This document shows, piece by piece, positions 10,576 to 18,340 of a stretch of 32,286 bases of DNA. This DNA is from Planctomycetia bacterium (GTDB lineage Bacteria; Planctomycetota; Planctomycetia; Gemmatales; Gemmataceae). Each line of letters begins with the position of its first letter. Position 1 is the first letter of the stretch. The position numbers and the translations under genes are program-made. The stretch is taken from assembly GCA_022616395.1 (NCBI GenBank), contig JAKEEV010001071.1:1-32286 (forward strand), in the 5' to 3' direction. The notes under the pieces were generated by a model that worked only from the letters and a program-made list of their open reading frames with translations, was not told the DNA's origin and did not search any database.

Positions 10576-10779
10576 TTAATTGGGCAAGCCGAGCATGTAC
10601 TTGTAATGCCCTGGGACTGGTTCCAGTTCCGTCTCCTCGGCGGGAAAGAACGGCTGGCGGTCGGCCCAGGGGTGATCGGTGGGTGGCAAGGTCCAGTAGT
10701 TCCCCTCGTGATCCCGGACAATCCACTGTCCGGTCGAGCGGTCCACATAGATCGCCACCTGCTTCCTTACCGTGAGCAT
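10576..10779 (-). CDS. Small conserved protein of unknown function (67 aa)
   Basis: The protein starts MLTVRKQVAIYVDRSTG and continues with WIVRDHEGNYW, PFFPAEETELEPVPGHY and a final YMLGLPN. It is acidic and aromatic-rich, without a signal or membrane segment. I recall similar short proteins in planctomycetes beside carbohydrate genes, but no function. A longer frame exists up to 10902, but it is translated repeat DNA. A strong AGGAGG with an eight-base spacer before ATG 10779 decides the start. It is the first gene of the tight run ending in glgX, 17 bases before the glucosidase, so it may be a regulator or partner of that enzyme (inference). Confidence 0.75.
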   Translation of the reverse strand: MLTVRKQVAIYVDRSTGQWIVRDHEGNYWTLPPTDHPWADRQPFFPAEETELEPVPGHYKYMLGLPN

Positions 10780-10836
10780 CACTTGCTCCTCCTCATGCAT
10801 GTTGAAGGTGCGAGTCCTATCCGGTCTAAAGTGGTT

Positions 10837-10908
10837 GGTTGGGTGGCCGGGGCATCGAAGACTCTGCCCCGGCCACCCAAAACTTGCCTCTGCCCCGGTC
10901 ACCCAACC
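10837..10908. repeat. Palindromic repeat with one left arm and two alternative right arms
   Basis: The left arm GGTTGGGTGGCCGGGGCA (10837-10854) can pair with TGCCCCGGCCACCCAA (10865-10880) or with TGCCCCGGTCACCCAACC (10891-10908). The first pairing has a ten-base loop; the second has one G-T pair. It lies between the Gly-rich gene and the 67-aa gene, where it could act as terminator, attenuator or RNA-stability element. Confidence 0.8.
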
Positions 10909-10938
10909 TTTTCGACCTGTCGCGCTCCGAGGGCGGAA

Positions 10939-12267
10939 CTACTTTCCACCCATCGGCTGGGTTTCTTCAGGCTTCTGAATCCGAACCAGCGTGAACTGTT
11001 GGGAGTTCTCCTTGGAAAAGTGGACGAGCATCGTTGTCTGCTCCTTCGTCAAATTGGCGATCCCGGCCTCGTAGACCGGGGTCTTGCGGTCCGCGACCGT
11101 CCAGGCCGCCCGCTGAGTTTTCTTGTCCACCGAGCCGTACACTGGTTCGGTGGTGTCGGTCAGCGCGTTGTAATATTCCCCACGAATCACACCGTCCTTG
11201 TTGACGGCGAGTTGGAAGATGTTCGTGGACTTCGTCTCGCCCTCCCCAACCATCGCAAACACACCCAGCGGCTGGAAGTTATCCGCCTTCGGTTCGACCT
11301 TGGCTTCCTTCCCGGTAGTGGCGAGGTCCGTGGCTTGCTGGAGGTACTGCTCGGCCGGAATTGTCGTTTCTCCGTTGATGGTGACAGTGTCTCCAGAGTA
11401 GACGACGCTTTCGCCGTAGTCGTAGTAGACCGGTTCCGCCGGGTAACTGCCGTAACTGGAGAGTGCGGCCCACGTGATTGGCCGCCAGGTCGGTCCGGCC
11501 CACCGAATCGCGAGACCTGGGTACTGCTGATAGAAGCTCTGGAAGTTGCTCCTCACCGCGTAGCCGGTGGTCGCGAGGTTCGTGTGGGAAGCGTAATAAG
11601 TTCCACCTGTCCCGCGCCCAACGGTTGTCTTGCCCGCAGCAGCACCGTAGGGACCGGTCGCGACTCCTCCGTGAGTCCCCCCAACGACCGTTCCTCCTGG
11701 CCCCGTGGCTCTCCCGACTTTGGTGCTTCCGCCCACCGCGCCCTGCGGACCGATTGCGACTCCTCCGTGATACGCGGAGCCGAACGAGCCGCCAGGCCCA
11801 CTGCCAACGGTTACTCCACCCCTTGTGCCGACCGCATTCCCACCCGGTCCGGCAATTCCGCCCGCGGTGCCGACCTTGGTGGCGGTCTTTCCGCCCGGCG
11901 TTGTCACTTGAACTCCACCGACTCCCCTTCCGTAGTTCACTCCGCCAGCTGTGGTTCCTCCTCGTCCGACTCCGCCGTAGTCGATGGTGCTTCCGCCTTT
12001 GGTTGTGTGCGACCCGCTTCCCGAGCCGACCGTGCGGGTTCCTCCGGCTGGGCCAACTACGCTTCCGGTCGAGCGCGTTCCCACTCCGGGGCTGGACGGT
12101 CGGACCCCGCCGCCGCTGTATGAGCCAACCACTCCTCCACCTCCAGCGCGCCCTCCTCCGCCACGCCCTCCTCCACCTCCGCGTCCACCCCGCTGAGCCT
12201 GCGAGTCATGCGCGACGCTCAGCACGATGGCAGCCACCAACCCGATTACAACTGTTGTTCTGTACAT
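10939..12267 (-). CDS. Secreted Gly-rich repeat protein of unknown function
   Basis: The 442-residue protein has a Sec signal peptide (1-24, ending SQAQ) followed by an RGG/GGGGRAGGGG stretch. A long low-complexity region (to about 235) repeats a loose module of about 25 residues of the form VGxxxGxGGxxVGxxxGGVxxGPxGA. The C-terminal half is ordered: a WRPITWAALSSYG segment, YYDYGESVVY, TINGETTIPAEQYLQQA and a beta-rich domain ending at PMGGK. Similar proteins are common in planctomycetes and often carry misleading protocadherin names; function is unknown. A surface or matrix role is inferred only from secretion and repeats. It follows the SnoaL-like gene by 29 bases, so the two are probably cotranscribed. 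Confidence 0.82.
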   Translation of the reverse strand: MYRTTVVIGLVAAIVLSVAHDSQAQRGGRGGGGGRGGGGRAGGGGVVGSYSGGGVRPSSPGVGTRSTGSVVGPAGGTRTVGSGSGSHTTKGGSTIDYGGVGRGGTTAGGVNYGRGVGGVQVTTPGGKTATKVGTAGGIAGPGGNAVGTRGGVTVGSGPGGSFGSAYHGGVAIGPQGAVGGSTKVGRATGPGGTVVGGTHGGVATGPYGAAAGKTTVGRGTGGTYYASHTNLATTGYAVRSNFQSFYQQYPGLAIRWAGPTWRPITWAALSSYGSYPAEPVYYDYGESVVYSGDTVTINGETTIPAEQYLQQATDLATTGKEAKVEPKADNFQPLGVFAMVGEGETKSTNIFQLAVNKDGVIRGEYYNALTDTTEPVYGSVDKKTQRAAWTVADRKTPVYEAGIANLTKEQTTMLVHFSKENSQQFTLVRIQKPEETQPMGGK

Positions 12268-12296
12268 GAGTGAATCCTCTGGGTGTGGTTCGGGTG

Positions 12297-13289
12297 TTAG
12301 GGCTTCACGCGCGTGACTTTGATGGGCGGAAGATCGGGCAATGACTCGTCATCCATCCACCGATCAATCGCGTGCCAGAGGAATGAGTCCGCATCGACCT
12401 GCGTCATGATGTTGGTCGCGGTCAGCACTTGACCATCTGGAGTAACTCCGCGAGCCGCATGGACAAACTTCTTCCCATCCCGAACGATGTCGGCCTCGCC
12501 GATCCCGCCTGAATCTTCAAACGTCCATACCCGGAGCAACCCAGTCGAAGGGTCTTTCCCGATCATCTGCGTGCCGGTGTGCTTCTGCCCGTCCTGAGTG
12601 ATGGTGAACTGACTTTTGATGAAGGATTTGTTCGCGGTCCACTCGTACTTGGTGCTGACAACAACCCCATCCCGCTTCGATTCCCACGAACCGATCAACC
12701 ATTCCAGATCGCGGAGCGACAGACCATCGCCGGGCCACTCGCGAGCGATTGCGATCAACCATTTGCCCTCTTCGCGCGCGTAGAGGAAGCTGCACTTGCT
12801 CACGATCAACTCGCCCTTCGCCTTGCGAAGTTTGAAGTGCCCCTCGACCACCGCGGTATCCTTGGACGGGAACCGGATCGCTTCGACTTCGACTTCCAGC
12901 GAGTTACCAGGGTTCTTCTTGAAGAATTCCGCGTACGCCTTCTCAAGATCGGCTCGCCCGCGGAAGGTGGCACCGTCATCGCCGATGTATTCACCCTCAG
13001 CGGTCCAGTGATCGGCGACAGCCTTGCCATCGCCCTTGCGGAATGCCGTCACGAAACTGTCAACCGCCTTCTGAACGCCCTCGCGGTCGGCGGGGCGATC
13101 CTCAGGCGCGACGGTGGCGATTGGCTCTGCCGGTGGAGGAACAGTCGGCGTCGGTGGGGGAAGAACGGAGACGACCGGAGGGTGTCCGGAGCTTCGTGAA
13201 TGACTCCCCTCGAACGCAAACCAAATTGCAACGACGGTCAAACCGCCGAGCAACAGAATCAGGGTGCTTGACGTGTGCTTCAAACTCAT
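12297..13289 (-). CDS. Membrane-anchored or secreted SnoaL-like protein (SgcJ/EcaC type) with second beta domain
   Basis: The 330-residue protein starts MSLKHTSSTLILLLGGL; AAGGAG seven bases upstream supports this start over one 33 bases earlier. A hydrophobic segment (about 7-25) followed by a Pro-rich linker (VLPPPTPTVPPPAEP) indicates export with an anchor or cleaved signal. Residues about 60-190 resemble the SnoaL/DUF4440 fold (VDSFVTAFRKGDGKAVADHWTAEGEYI). Residues about 200-330 look like a second beta barrel of DUF1579 type (WLIGSWESKRDG). SnoaL folds host varied catalytic or binding functions; no specific reaction can be assigned. It lies 29 bases before the Gly-rich gene and 73 after PPK2. 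Confidence 0.8.
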   Translation of the reverse strand: MSLKHTSSTLILLLGGLTVVAIWFAFEGSHSRSSGHPPVVSVLPPPTPTVPPPAEPIATVAPEDRPADREGVQKAVDSFVTAFRKGDGKAVADHWTAEGEYIGDDGATFRGRADLEKAYAEFFKKNPGNSLEVEVEAIRFPSKDTAVVEGHFKLRKAKGELIVSKCSFLYAREEGKWLIAIAREWPGDGLSLRDLEWLIGSWESKRDGVVVSTKYEWTANKSFIKSQFTITQDGQKHTGTQMIGKDPSTGLLRVWTFEDSGGIGEADIVRDGKKFVHAARGVTPDGQVLTATNIMTQVDADSFLWHAIDRWMDDESLPDLPPIKVTRVKP

Positions 13290-13362
13290 GGCTGAACTCC
13301 TTCGCCTTTGGGGAACAATCAAGGTGCATCGCTTGGCCGGAGTGACGGCGTGGGTAGGCCAA

Positions 13363-14256
13363 TCACTCCGCGCCGAGCTTCTTCCGGGCGTCTGACAACA
13401 ACTTTCTCTCGTCGGTCACTTCGGGGTATTTCAGGTTCAAGGCCTGAATGCTGGTCGTGATGATGTCCGCGACCAGGCCGCGCGTGACCCACTTGTAATC
13501 GGCCGGGATCACGTACCACGGTGCCCACTCGGTACTTGTCGCGCTCAGAGCATCTTCGTAGGCGGCCATGTAGTCATCCCAGAACCCGCGCTCGGCCATG
13601 TCCGACGCTGAGAACTTCCAGTTCTTCTCCGGTCGATCGAGGCGCTCCAAGAACCGCCTCTTCTGCTCATCCTTCGAGACGTTCAGGAAGAACTTGAGGA
13701 TCACAGTGCCGTTGCGAACGAGATGGTGCTCGAAAGCGTTGATGTCCTCGTATCGTGCCTCCCAGAACTTCTTGCCGACCTTCTCGTGAGCGAGTTGCCG
13801 GCCGAGAAAGTCGGGGTGAACCTTCACCACCAGCACGTCCTCGTAGTACGACCGATTGAAGATGCCGATTCGTCCGCGCTCCGGAAGGCACCGCATGTAT
13901 CGCCAGAGGAAGTTGTGATCGAGTTCCTCGGCTGATGGTTTCTTGAAGCTGAACACCTGGCAGCCCTGCGGGTTGACTCCGCTCATGACGTGCTTGATCG
14001 TTCCGTCCTTGCCAGCGGCGTCCATTGCTTGCAGCACGATCAGCACCGCGAAGCGGTCATCGGCGTAGAGCAGACTCTGAGCCTCCGCGAGATTCACCAG
14101 ATTTTCGTCGAGAATCACCTTCGCGCGCTCTTTCAGAGCGTCCTTGCCGAAGTCCTTGAACTCCTCGGACTGCTTCCAGCCGGGGTTGTAGTCCTTCAGC
14201 CGAACTTTCTTCCCGAGCGGCACGCGGAACAGGTCGATGATGTCTTTGCGGATCAT
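13363..14256 (-). CDS. ppk2: Polyphosphate kinase 2 family protein
   Basis: A 297-residue soluble enzyme that transfers phosphate between polyphosphate and nucleotides. It contains a Walker A-type stretch AMDAAGKDGTIKH (77-89, Lys83), a Walker B-type stretch with FNRSYYEDV (133-141), and a lid region around RRFLERLDRPEKNWKFS. Size and the single domain fit PPK2; class III enzymes phosphorylate both AMP and ADP, but the class cannot be fixed by eye. A GAGG precedes ATG 14256. A perfect 54-base palindrome separates it from the dehydrogenase gene upstream. Beside glycogen breakdown genes it would let the cell use polyphosphate as a second reserve (inference). Confidence 0.93.
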   Translation of the reverse strand: MIRKDIIDLFRVPLGKKVRLKDYNPGWKQSEEFKDFGKDALKERAKVILDENLVNLAEAQSLLYADDRFAVLIVLQAMDAAGKDGTIKHVMSGVNPQGCQVFSFKKPSAEELDHNFLWRYMRCLPERGRIGIFNRSYYEDVLVVKVHPDFLGRQLAHEKVGKKFWEARYEDINAFEHHLVRNGTVILKFFLNVSKDEQKRRFLERLDRPEKNWKFSASDMAERGFWDDYMAAYEDALSATSTEWAPWYVIPADYKWVTRGLVADIITTSIQALNLKYPEVTDERKLLSDARKKLGAE

Positions 14257-14266
14257 GGGTATCCTC

Positions 14267-14320
14267 GTAGGACAGGCATCTTGCCTGTCAAAGCATTGAC
14301 AGGCAAGATGCCTGTCCTAC
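14267..14320. repeat. Perfect intergenic palindrome, GTAGGACAGG family
   Basis: Two 25-base arms are perfect reverse complements around a four-base centre. The outer ends are GTAGGACAGG and CCTGTCCTAC, and each arm holds its own smaller hairpin around GGCATCTTGCC. It lies between the dehydrogenase stop (14328) and the PPK2 start (14256). It is two inverted copies of the unit seen again at 20830-20941. Confidence 0.92.
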
Positions 14321-14327
14321 AGCTCGC

Positions 14328-15377
14328 CTACCGGAAGCAGCGCGACAGGCGCGGATCGGAACACAGGATGCGTTCAACTTCCGGTAACACGTCGCGGCTC
14401 GAGAGCACGGTGTAAAAGCCCTCCTTGATCGAGGGAGCCATCCGCACCGCGGTCAGCCACTCCGCGCGCGAGAACGGATCCCCGGTAATCGCATCCCAGA
14501 ACCCGGTCGCGTCGAACAGCGCGGCAATTCGCTCCATGTTTTCCCCTTGAAGGATGCTCATCAGGTAGCTGGCGACCCCGACTTGCAGACCGTGCAACCG
14601 CGGCCGGGCGGAGGTTGCATCGAGCGCATGTGAGATCAGGTGTTCGCTTCCGCTTGCGGGGCGCGACGAGCCGCAAATCTCCATCGCGATTCCATTGAGC
14701 ATGAGCGAGGTCGCCAGCAAGCGAATCCCCTCCAAGTCAAACGCAGGGTGACTCATGTAGGAGTAGATGGTGCCGTTCGACATCAGTGCCGCGAAGTCAT
14801 CGACCGGTTCGCCCGTCGTGTGGAACGCGAGCTTCCAGTCGCGCACGGCTGTGAACTTCGCCACCAGATCGCCGACGCCGGAGAGTGTCAGGATTCTCGG
14901 AGCGTCGCGGCAAACGGCAGTATCGATGACAACTCCGAACGGGAGCGCTGCGGGCAGCGAGCGCCGCTTTCCGCGAATCGTCAGGCTTGCTTGTGGGCTA
15001 CAGAAGCCGTCGTTGGAGAGGGATGTCGGCACCGCGAAGTACGGCAGGTGGCTGAGGAACCCCACATACTTCGCCACATCGAGCGCCTTGCCGCCGCCGA
15101 CACCGACAATCGCGGAAGCTCCCTTCGGAAGATCGGCGAACAGCCGAGCTGCTGACTCCAAGTCGTTGTCCGACACCTCGATCCACGCGACCGGCTCGAT
15201 GGATTGCTCCTTGAGACTGCGCGTCACGCGCTCGGGAAGAGGCTCGACGAGTCCCTTGCTCAAGAAAACCGCGACCTTGCGATGTCCACAGCGACCGAGG
15301 TAGATCCCAAGCCGGTCGAGTGCGCCGGCTTTCGCGCGGACCAGAGTGGGAATCGCGATTTGAGTCGGTCGGAGCAT
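14328..15377 (-). CDS. Glycerol-1-phosphate dehydrogenase-like enzyme (EgsA/AraM family)
   Basis: A 349-residue member of the iron/zinc alcohol dehydrogenase superfamily. A Rossmann-like half carries GVGGGKALDVAKY (GGGK 94-97) for NAD(P) and phosphate. Candidate metal ligands are Asp170 (SGVGD), His246 (SGSEH) and His262 (RLHG), in the order seen in glycerol-1-phosphate dehydrogenases. PTSLSNDGFCSP is also typical. These enzymes reduce dihydroxyacetone phosphate to sn-glycerol-1-phosphate, as in archaeal lipids and Bacillus AraM; a related substrate cannot be excluded. The start ATG at 15377 lies one base after the HAD stop, so the two are translationally coupled. An upstream-extended frame is a shadow of the HAD gene. 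Confidence 0.85.
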   Translation of the reverse strand: MLRPTQIAIPTLVRAKAGALDRLGIYLGRCGHRKVAVFLSKGLVEPLPERVTRSLKEQSIEPVAWIEVSDNDLESAARLFADLPKGASAIVGVGGGKALDVAKYVGFLSHLPYFAVPTSLSNDGFCSPQASLTIRGKRRSLPAALPFGVVIDTAVCRDAPRILTLSGVGDLVAKFTAVRDWKLAFHTTGEPVDDFAALMSNGTIYSYMSHPAFDLEGIRLLATSLMLNGIAMEICGSSRPASGSEHLISHALDATSARPRLHGLQVGVASYLMSILQGENMERIAALFDATGFWDAITGDPFSRAEWLTAVRMAPSIKEGFYTVLSSRDVLPEVERILCSDPRLSRCFR

Positions 15378-15378
15378 G

Positions 15379-16038
15379 TCAGTCTCTCTGTCCGAGGAGG
15401 ACACGGGCGATGTCGCCCCACGTCTCGAACGGGTGGAACGGCAACTGCTCCTCTCGCAGCACGTTCGCGAGATCGCCGCGCGCGAATCGCAAGTCTCCAG
15501 GCACGAGTCGCGCCGGTTCCGCGTCCGGGAAACCATCCCCGGCGAACGCGACAGTGCGTCCGTCAGCAATCTGTCTCCGAACGACTTCCTTCTTGTCCAC
15601 GCCGAGCATTGGAGAGAGGTAGGGCGAACCCGTCGGCATCTCCATGAGCAGACCCTTCCCGGTCTCGAACCGTCCCGGGTTGGAATGAACCTCGACCTCC
15701 ACGCCCGCAGCGCCCAACAGTCGGCGGATGTACCACTCACAGCCGGCGGACGTAACAACCACGCTCCACCCAGCGCGGCGCAACTCTTCCACCGCTGCGG
15801 GCAACTCTGGGTCGAGTTCCATCCGCTCGACCACCGCCAGAACTTCTGCTTCGCTCGCCCGGATCGCTGCAAAATACCGTCTCAGTGCTTCAAAGTGCGT
15901 GATTATCCCGGCCCGGTATTCGGCCCAGCAGTCGGGTGTGTCAGACGGCAACAACGACTCGATCACCAGCTTGTAGAAGTCGTGGCGCGTCATCGTGCCA
16001 TCAAAGTCGCTGACCAGGACGCCGGGTTGTGGAGTCAT
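15379..16038 (-). CDS. HAD-superfamily phosphatase (HAD-IB, SerB/MtnX-like)
   Basis: A 219-residue protein with all four HAD motifs: SDFDGT (nucleophile Asp11, acid Asp13), Ser97 in VVTSAGC, Lys149 in GVDKK, and GDGFPD (Asp168, Asp172). The cap insertion follows motif I, as in subclass I. Such enzymes dephosphorylate small phosphorylated metabolites; the coupling to a glycerol-phosphate dehydrogenase suggests a three-carbon or polyol phosphate, which is inference. The start ATG at 16038 overlaps the transporter stop as ATGA, with GAGG about ten bases upstream. Because the transporter is frameshifted, this gene lies in one continuous frame with its N-terminal part; the apparent 528-residue fusion is an artefact of that frameshift. 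Confidence 0.87.
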   Translation of the reverse strand: MTPQPGVLVSDFDGTMTRHDFYKLVIESLLPSDTPDCWAEYRAGIITHFEALRRYFAAIRASEAEVLAVVERMELDPELPAAVEELRRAGWSVVVTSAGCEWYIRRLLGAAGVEVEVHSNPGRFETGKGLLMEMPTGSPYLSPMLGVDKKEVVRRQIADGRTVAFAGDGFPDAEPARLVPGDLRFARGDLANVLREEQLPFHPFETWGDIARVLLGQRD

Positions 16039-16965
16039 CGTTTCAGTTCCTCGGGGGTCACTCCAACTTGCGCAGACACCAGTCCGCCGCTTTCCGAATC
16101 GCCTGTGCCAGCGGTCGGGGCAGTGGAGGATCGACGCGCGAAATACCGCGCGGCGAACAGCAGGACCACCAGCCCCGCGAGCGTCGAGACCAGCAGCATG
16201 ACCACCGCGCCGGGGTTGGTGGGAAAGCTCTGCGTCGCGATGATGAGCGCCGCTGCGATGTTCCGCTGTCCGGTCCCCAGTCCGAGTACCGCTCGCGTGC
16301 CGGGAGCGGGCCCGCCGAGAGCGTACCCAACCGCAGTCGAGAGCGTGACAAACACGAGAGCCACTGCAATCGCGCCACTGCCGAAAGTGCCGAGCATGGC
16401 GTTGAAGTTCAGACCAATCAGGAGCAGCACGGCCAGGATCATGCTGACGTTCGACACCATCGCGAACACGGGCCGCAATTTCGCCGACCACCGCCTCGGA
16501 CCGACTCCGCACAGTCATCCCGATGCCGAGCGGCAGCAGCATCGTGAACAGCAGTGGTCGTAGAATCTGCCACGGGTCTGCCGAGAGCCCAGGAATGAGC
16601 AGCGGCAGCACGAGCGGCATAAAGACCACGCTCCCAACCATCAAGAGCAGCATGAGGCCGACCGAGAACGCGATGTCGCCCTTCGCCAACTCGGCCAGTT
16701 TGGGCAAAAACGGAGCTCCGGCTGCTCCGCCGAGCAGAAGCAGACCAATGGCGTAGGAGCGGTCGATGGGGACTCGTTCGGTGAGCCCATACGCAAGACC
16801 CGGAGCAACGACGAAGTTCGCGACAATGGCAAGCAGCACCAGTCGGGCGTGTCGGAGCGGAGCAGCGACGTCGCGCACGCTCAATCCCAGCCCAGCCGTG
16901 ACCATGCAGGTCACGACGAAGACCAGAACCGCGAGCTTCGACGCACTCTCCAGGAACTCGCTCAC
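16035..16965 (-). pseudogene. BASS-family (bile acid:sodium symporter type) transporter, frameshifted
   Basis: The first 162 residues from GTG 16965 are hydrophobic and transporter-like (LAVLVFVVTCMVTAGLGLS, LLLLGGAAGAPFLPKLAELA, LLPLGIGMTVRSRSEA). After VVGE the frame turns into an Arg/His-rich shadow. The true continuation (RPVFAMVSNVSMILAVLLL, then GQRNIAAALIIATQSFP) is in the next frame, from about 16478 down to the TGA at 16035. Removing one base from the AAA (minus strand) at 16479-16481 joins them as VVGELRPVF. The total length of 931 bases is one over a multiple of three, giving about 309 residues, normal for this family. GAGG precedes the GTG. It may be a real mutation or a base-calling error. 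It overlaps the HAD gene by four bases. Confidence 0.85.
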
Positions 16966-16991
16966 AACTTCCTCTTAGTACTTCGACCTCT

Positions 16992-18263
16992 TCACGAATC
17001 CGAGCCGCCGATGCCCTGGTAATCCGCGACCTCGGCCCGTTTGCGGTCCACTTCATCCTGGAACCGCCGCTTGACGGCACTCTTCAGCAGGGCGAGTTCC
17101 TCCTCAAGCGGCGGTCGGCGGGCTTCAGGCAACTCTCGGATCAGGTGTTCCAGCATCGCTCTGAGCCGGCGGTCAACCTGAATGCTGCCCTCTCCGTAGT
17201 GACGAATCTCGCTCACCGCCAACGTCACGTAGTCGGTCCAGTCCGGAGTGCCGTAGACAAGCCGAAGCTTGCCATCACGATCGCGCGCAACGCCCTCGTC
17301 GAGTCGTCGCCGCCCGAGGCAGAACAGCAAGTTGTCGATCTGGTCCAGGACGAGGACCGCGGTGGTTGGATCGTTGATCGCCGGCGACAGCGCCTTGTTC
17401 GCGATGTCGACCAAGATGCGGAACGCGAACCGCGGATCCTGTTCCAGTGTCCGTTCGGCTCCGACTGCGACACACCCCCGCAGCGCCTCTGGCGAGAGTG
17501 GGCGCGCTCCACGGAATACGCGGAACAACGGATCGCCGGTGGCGACGAAATCTCCAACTTGCGGGACCAACTCGACAATCGCGTCCGCGTCCCGAGCCAG
17601 CCGAACCAGTTCCTTCACACTGAACGCCATGACGACTCCGGACCGCCCGCTGCATTCGATCACCTCAAGAGGTGCGGTCGGAAGTGCTCCGCTGGTTGCC
17701 TCTTCCGGCCGCTTCGGATCGTATTCCACCGGATACACTTCCTCGATCACCGAACGCGCGCGATCCGCCACGAGTCGCATCATCGTGCTCGGCCGTAGCC
17801 CGGTCGATAGCCGTTGCACGAACAGGAAGAACACGAGGATGCACGACAGGTTCAAAAGGACCGCGACGCCCGCGTGCAGATCCGGCACCCGTTCCTCGAC
17901 CCGCCCGAAGACCGCGAGAGTGTAGGTATAGGTGAACGTGAAGATTCCGAGCGTGATCCTCACCCAGGGCATCGCGAACACGAGCGCGATCACTCGCGGA
18001 GTCAACTGCCCGCTGGCCAATTGCACCACGATGAGCGTCGCGGAGAGAACGAAGACGATGAACGTGAGCATCGAGGCCGCGAGGGCTCCGAGGATCGCAC
18101 GAGCACCATCGGGGCTGAACCCGAATACCACCTACCCGGTTTGCTGATCTAACCAGCGCACAAGAGGCGCGCAGAAGAGCGCGAGAACGAGCGACAGCCC
18201 CGCCCAGAGCACCAGCGAGGTGCGGGCCATGAGCTTCAGCCGATACCGTTGCTCCCAGTTCAT
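16992..18263 (-). pseudogene. DUF2254 integral membrane protein interrupted by in-frame TAG
   Basis: From ATG 18263 the frame reads MNWEQRYRLKLMARTSLV, a first membrane segment (about 15-36), then WLDQQTG, followed by TAG at 18132-18134. Directly after it the frame continues as GTG at 18131 with VFGFSPDGARAILGALAAS, the usual DUF2254 continuation, for 379 more residues. The rest has three more membrane segments and a conserved soluble domain (GDPLFRVF, AFRILVDIANKALSPAINDPTTA). Family members, as I recall them, have an aromatic residue at the TAG site, so a single TGG to TAG change is likely. Reinitiation at the GTG would give a protein lacking the first helix. Function of the family is unknown. 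It precedes the broken transporter by 26 bases. Confidence 0.8.
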
Positions 18264-18270
18264 GATGTTC

Positions 18271-18294
18271 GTAGGACGGGCTTTCTAGCCCGTC
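18271..18294. repeat. Small hairpin repeat, GTAGGACGGG variant
   Basis: GTAGGACGGGCT followed by AGCCCGTC forms a hairpin with arms 18275-18282 and 18287-18294. It resembles the GTAGGACAGG units with a G-for-A change in one arm matched by C-for-T in the other. It lies eight bases upstream of the DUF2254 start codon, where a ribosome site would be expected. Confidence 0.75.
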
Positions 18295-18340
18295 TGTCTT
18301 TCCCACGATGGCCTGGAAAGGTCGTCCGACTTGGCTTCCC

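Noticed and set aside
10559..10726. N-terminal extension of the glucosidase by 56 residues
   Set aside because: It overlaps the 67-aa gene in another frame, which has a strong ribosome site, and the added residues match no enzyme domain.
10513..12123. Plus-strand frame of 536 codons antisense to the Gly-rich gene
   Set aside because: Low-complexity Ser/Arg/Pro composition mirrors the Gly-rich repeats on the other strand, and there is no ribosome site or domain.
15379..16965. A 528-residue transporter-phosphatase fusion protein
   Set aside because: The middle part is Arg/His-rich non-membrane sequence while the true transporter continuation is in the next frame. The HAD gene has its own start, with ATGA overlap.
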